Below, in pieces: positions 6,445 to 10,348 of a stretch of DNA of 10,348 nucleotides (its first letter is position 1; each line of letters opens with the position of its first letter). This stretch comes from a candidate division WWE3 bacterium. Lineage in GTDB: Bacteria; Patescibacteriota; WWE3; 2-01-FULL-39-13. The notes beneath the pieces are model-generated. The model was not told the DNA's origin and did no database searches. It worked only from the letters and a program-made list of their open reading frames with translations. The position numbers and the translations under genes are program-made. The DNA lies in the NCBI GenBank assembly GCA_027002375.1, contig JALWZX010000071.1:1-10348 (forward strand), in the 5' to 3' direction.

Positions 6445-7887
6445 ATGGCAGAAACTACCACTAGTAGTAACTCCAAAAATTCCCAAAATAAAACCACACA
6501 ATACCTGCTATATGCAATAGTTGCATTATTAGTAGTTGGTGTAGGTTTTCTTATATTTAAGGGAATGGGGTCATCAAATAAATCACCAGAAGGTGATGAT
6601 ACAAACCAAGAAAAACCTGCTGATTCGATTCAAACAGGTACAATCTCTGGAACCGTTATATACAACGGTTTAAAACCGCAAGAAGGTGATGAAGGGGAAG
6701 TAAAACTAATGTATAGAGAACATGGTGTTGATACATCGTTTCAAGAATTAGAAGATTTTACAATCCCATTAGAAGATAACGCAAAGTTTTCTGTGCCAGA
6801 TGTTCCTGTGAATAAAACATATGACGCAAAGGCTGTTTTGTACGCAGGTGGTCAGAAAATTACAGATTCTAATGTAATTACTGTCTCTGCACCTTCAAGT
6901 GATAATGTTTTGGAATTTAACGTAACATATGACATGTTACCTGATTCTGCTTTAGAGCAGAATCCTGTTAGTATGTCTGGATATGTTGATATAAATGGAT
7001 ATATACCAAATGATTCCACATTAAAGGTATATGCTAAGGAAGTTGATAAGCCAAGTTTTGATGTTATTGCGACACAACCAATTACTGGTGCTAGAACATA
7101 CTGGTCATGGGATAAAGCGTTAGCTGGTAGAGAGTATAATATAAAAGTTGAAGCATATACAGCGCAAGATAACTTATTTGCGGCGTCTAATGTAGGAACT
7201 AAGGCTGCACCTTCTAAGAATGTTTACTTTGTAATAACTTCAAGAGCAAGTGCTCCTGAGCAAAAAGCAGAAATATCTGGGCAAGTAAAGGTTAATGGTA
7301 CATTCGAATCTGGTACACAAGTTAAAATTAAGGCGAGATTGCATAACGAGGGGGAATACGAAACTGTTACAACGGTAGACCCAAGTAATGCATTTGTAGA
7401 CTGGAAATGGACAGGTGCTAGTGCAGGCAAAACCTATGATGTAAGAGCATACCTAAGCCAGACTGACGGAAAAGATGTGGCAGAGGGAAGCTATTTAACA
7501 GTTGTAGCACCAGCCGAACATGTGGAATTGGTTGTTGACCTTGGTGAACAATTGAGTATGCCAAAAGAAACACCAAAATTGGTAGGATGCAGTAGTGCTA
7601 GCGGAGATGACAAGAAATTCGTAGCAGAGTTAGAATATAAGAATGTGAAAGGTGCTAAAAAGTATAGAATTCAGGTTGGTAAAAAACCAGGATCCAATAG
7701 TACATATGACAGCATAGTTAATAATGCTGGGAGCACAGATCCGCAAGCTAAAGTAACAGTTAACAAGGATGATACATATTATACAAGATATTCGTATACT
7801 GATTGTAGTGACTGTTCTGATGAATCAAGTTTTTCACCGTATTCTAATACGTTAGAATTTGATTATGATGCATGTCCAAGTAAGTAG
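6445..7887 (+). CDS. Predicted surface protein with three Ig-like repeats and a fibronectin-III-like end
   Basis: The 480-residue protein has a short polar cytoplasmic N-terminus, a membrane segment at about 20-39, and an acidic Ser/Asp linker to about residue 65. Three homologous domains of 90-97 residues follow at about 66-162, 176-265 and 276-366. Each opens with a pattern like I-S-G-x-V-x-x-N-G and ends with A-P followed by an alternating hydrophobic strand; the second and third share W-x-W-x-x-A-x-A-G. Residues about 375-475 resemble a fibronectin type III domain and have five cysteines (382, 454, 457, 477 and none elsewhere beyond these four plus possible pairing), with C-S-D-C at 454-457. 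A start at 6400 is possible, but the ATG at 6445 gives a normal signal-anchor protein and avoids a Cys-rich upstream stretch. A role in adhesion or the cell envelope is inferred; no enzyme motif is seen. It ends in TAG, followed by a clear terminator. Confidence 0.82.
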   Translation: MAETTTSSNSKNSQNKTTQYLLYAIVALLVVGVGFLIFKGMGSSNKSPEGDDTNQEKPADSIQTGTISGTVIYNGLKPQEGDEGEVKLMYREHGVDTSFQELEDFTIPLEDNAKFSVPDVPVNKTYDAKAVLYAGGQKITDSNVITVSAPSSDNVLEFNVTYDMLPDSALEQNPVSMSGYVDINGYIPNDSTLKVYAKEVDKPSFDVIATQPITGARTYWSWDKALAGREYNIKVEAYTAQDNLFAASNVGTKAAPSKNVYFVITSRASAPEQKAEISGQVKVNGTFESGTQVKIKARLHNEGEYETVTTVDPSNAFVDWKWTGASAGKTYDVRAYLSQTDGKDVAEGSYLTVVAPAEHVELVVDLGEQLSMPKETPKLVGCSSASGDDKKFVAELEYKNVKGAKKYRIQVGKKPGSNSTYDSIVNNAGSTDPQAKVTVNKDDTYYTRYSYTDCSDCSDESSFSPYSNTLEFDYDACPSK

Positions 7888-7912
7888 CGAAGATTAATAA
7901 TATGTGGAATTT

Positions 7913-7942
7913 AAAAGGGAGGGGTAAAACTCTCCCTTTTTT
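7913..7942 (+). terminator. Intrinsic terminator
   Basis: AAAAGGGAG (7913-7921) pairs perfectly with CTCCCTTTT (7932-7940), giving a 9-bp stem with a 10-nt loop that continues into a T6 run. It lies 26 bp after the Ig-repeat protein gene. Confidence 0.88.
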
Positions 7943-7978
7943 GATTCATAGACTGGACTGTTATTTGTAGCGAATTTA

Positions 7979-8020
7979 TTATTGCCAAACTTAAAACCAC
8001 GCACTTTACTATGTAAATGG
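7979..8020 (+). repeat. Two-hairpin repeat, left-end remnant
   Basis: The copy follows TTTA (7975-7978) and matches the left end of the element closely through the first half of its hairpin (to about 8007). The second half of the stem has been replaced, but a new short TTTAC/GTAAA hairpin (8005-8009 with 8013-8017) is formed. The spacer and right end are absent. It lies just after a terminator. Confidence 0.75.
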
Positions 8021-8200
8021 TTTTGATTAGAATGCGAATAGATCGGTTTTATCTAGCTTGTGGTCAACAGCAAGAATTGATGTTTTTTCGCTACTGTCAT
8101 AGTTTGGTTTTGTAGTTTTTAGGGTTGAATTCCCCGTAAAAATTTTAGAAGTCTATATATAATTTAGTATGATGTTGTTTTGTATGAAAAAGACTTATTC

Positions 8201-8230
8201 TTGACTAAGTGGTGTGTTTGTTGCTATTAT
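8201..8230 (+). promoter_or_regulatory. 16S rRNA promoter P1 (extended -10)
   Basis: TTGACT (8201-8206) and TATTAT (8225-8230) are separated by 18 bp, and TG-C immediately before the -10 makes it an extended -10. It lies about 180 bp before the mature 16S 5' end. Confidence 0.65.
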
Positions 8231-8289
8231 TTCTTCGCACACAAATTGTACAATTTATTCCAAATTTGCATTTTAACAAAATGAGTAAC

Positions 8290-8318
8290 TTGCCCTTACG
8301 GTTAAGTTGTGTTATAAA
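8290..8318 (+). promoter_or_regulatory. 16S rRNA promoter P2
   Basis: TTGCCC (8290-8295) and TATAAA (8313-8318) are separated by 17 bp. Together with the upstream promoter this gives the tandem arrangement common for rRNA genes. Transcripts would start near 8325 and include the whole processing stem. Confidence 0.6.
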
Positions 8319-8381
8319 TTGTTAATGCAAAATTGATGAATAAATTTGTTATTTTGCTTGTATTTGTACATTTAAAATTTA

Positions 8382-8409
8382 ATATCAATCACTGAAAGGT
8401 GAAAAGAAT

Positions 8410-8410
<1 letters not shown>
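8382..8410 (+). other. 5' strand of the 16S processing stem
   Basis: Positions 8398-8410 are perfectly complementary to 10041-10053 (13 bp), and 8382-8393 to 10058-10069 (12 bp), with a 4-nt by 4-nt internal loop between them. This closes the whole 16S precursor into one stem, the usual substrate of RNase III. The stem touches the mature 5' end of the rRNA. Confidence 0.88.
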
Positions 8411-9862
<1,452 letters not shown>

Positions 9863-10040
9863 CAAGGAGTAACTTTGTGGTAATTTGGTTACTAGAGTTA
9901 GATCTCAATCATATCTTTTGATGTGGTGTAACGGATTGCCAAGCTATAGGATTGTTTAGTCTGCACCTATATGTTTTACTAACAATGTTTTCACGAGCAT
10001 TGTAGACAGCTTAGCAACATGAGGCTTAAATGTTGCAACG
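9863..10040 (+). other. Structured 3' trailer of the 16S precursor
   Basis: About 180 nt separate the mature 3' end from the processing stem. The trailer opens with AGGAG (9865-9869), which can pair with CTCCT (9856-9860) and hide the anti-Shine-Dalgarno in the precursor. Further hairpins are possible at 9869-9892 (GTAAC/GTTAC), 9908-9927 (8 bp with G-T pairs, TTTT loop), 9982-10003 (ACAATG/CATTGT) and 10014-10036 (GCAACAT/ATGTTGC). No tRNA cloverleaf is seen here. Confidence 0.65.
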
Positions 10041-10069
10041 AATTCTTTTCACCGCTTAGTGATTGATAT
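10041..10069 (+). other. 3' strand of the 16S processing stem
   Basis: This is the partner of 8382-8410: 13 bp plus 12 bp around a small internal loop. It lies directly before a terminator, so the precursor ends here. Confidence 0.88.
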
Positions 10070-10076
10070 AAATTAT

Positions 10077-10102
10077 AACCGTAGATTTTCTACGGTTTTT
10101 TT
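10077..10102 (+). terminator. Intrinsic terminator ending the 16S transcript
   Basis: AACCGTAGA (10077-10085) pairs perfectly with TCTACGGTT (10089-10097) around a TTT loop, followed by a run of T. It starts 8 nt after the processing stem, so the 16S unit closes without tRNA, 23S or 5S. Confidence 0.9.
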
Positions 10103-10106
10103 ATTG

Positions 10107-10145
10107 TAGCGATAAGAAACCATAGGCTTCGGCCAGTGAGGTTTC
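10107..10145 (+). repeat. Two-hairpin repeat, right-end remnant
   Basis: GCGATAAGAAACCA followed by a degraded hairpin with GGC/GCC and a TTCG loop, ending in GTTTCA, matches the right end of the element (6306-6343). The left end is absent. It lies immediately after the 16S terminator. Confidence 0.72.
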
Positions 10146-10348
10146 ACATAATGGTCCACTAACCAAATTATTGATGTCAGAATATAATAAATATTTAAAT
10201 CGGAAATTGGTAAAATAGAAGTTTGTGTTTTGGTTATTATATGATTTTAGGTGTAATAGACATTTTGTGTTGGTTTTTTGAAAATCAATGCATAGATTTT
10301 AGATACCAATACCAAAGAATAAATTTCTTTCTTCTATTTCTTTTCAAT
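10146..10348. other. Gene-free right edge
   Basis: This stretch is AT-rich with no reading frame, tRNA or 23S sequence. A weak promoter-like pair (TTGAAA 10278-10283, TAGATA 10300-10305, 16-bp spacing) near the edge may serve a gene beyond the window. Confidence 0.5.

Larger units (their letters stand above)
8021..8381. other. Gene-free region upstream of 16S rRNA
   Basis: No convincing reading frame or RNA gene is seen in these 360 bases. The right half contains two promoter candidates for the 16S gene. The left half (8021-8190) is AT-rich with no recognisable feature. Confidence 0.6.

Noticed and set aside
170..7887. UGA-as-glycine code, as in Gracilibacteria and Absconditabacteria
   Set aside because: All genes are complete without in-frame TGA and use GGN for glycine, so no recoding is needed.
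9863..10040. tRNA-Ile or tRNA-Ala in the 16S spacer
   Set aside because: No cloverleaf, T-loop consensus or matching acceptor arms are found in this stretch.

Overview
The window is AT-rich and carries a divergent, shortened bacterial 16S rRNA gene of about 1,450 nt. The shortened variable regions, several changes at normally universal positions, the small simple genes and the fermentative D-lactate dehydrogenase-type enzyme fit a Candidate Phyla Radiation (Patescibacteria) genome. I cannot name the phylum from sequence alone. All seven coding genes read cleanly in the standard bacterial code. Almost none has a Shine-Dalgarno sequence, and several have a -10-like box so close to the ATG that a leaderless mRNA is likely.

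Layout. 1-80 is a nested palindromic region. 170-805 (minus strand) is endonuclease III. It is divergent from 919-1530, a nucleoside-deoxyribosyltransferase-like domain fused to a ribbon-helix-helix-like tail, and a spaced inverted repeat lies in the shared promoter region. 1639-2694 is a D-2-hydroxyacid (probably D-lactate) dehydrogenase. 2850-2885 is a perfect 16-bp stem terminator. 2945-4462 is mnmA, the tRNA 2-thiouridylase, enlarged to 505 residues. 4659-7887 holds three predicted envelope proteins: a single-pass protein with repeated D-V-D-Y-I-N-E motifs, a 75-residue membrane peptide, and a single-pass protein with three Ig-like repeats and a fibronectin-III-like end. 8410-9862 is the 16S gene, with two upstream promoters, a long processing stem, a structured trailer of about 180 nt, and a terminator directly after the stem. 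The 16S therefore looks like a stand-alone unit, separate from 23S and 5S.

A small two-hairpin repeat of 102 bp runs through the window. Its arrangement resembles the ends of IS200/IS605-family elements, with no transposase present. One full copy is intergenic (6242-6343). Two degraded left-end copies (2700-2767, 7979-8020) and one right-end remnant (10107-10145) flank genes. A further full-length copy lies inside mnmA (3461-3562) and is translated in frame as 34 extra residues, between the ATP-pyrophosphatase part and the second catalytic cysteine. The unit is exactly 34 codons and is stop-free in that frame in both full copies. This resembles in principle the protein-invading palindromic elements of Rickettsia, and is the observation I rate highest.

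How the genes work together: nth is DNA repair, the dehydrogenase regenerates NAD+ during fermentation, mnmA and 16S belong to translation, and the 4659-7887 block probably decorates the cell surface. No single pathway links them. No tRNA, CRISPR array, transposase or integrase gene was seen.
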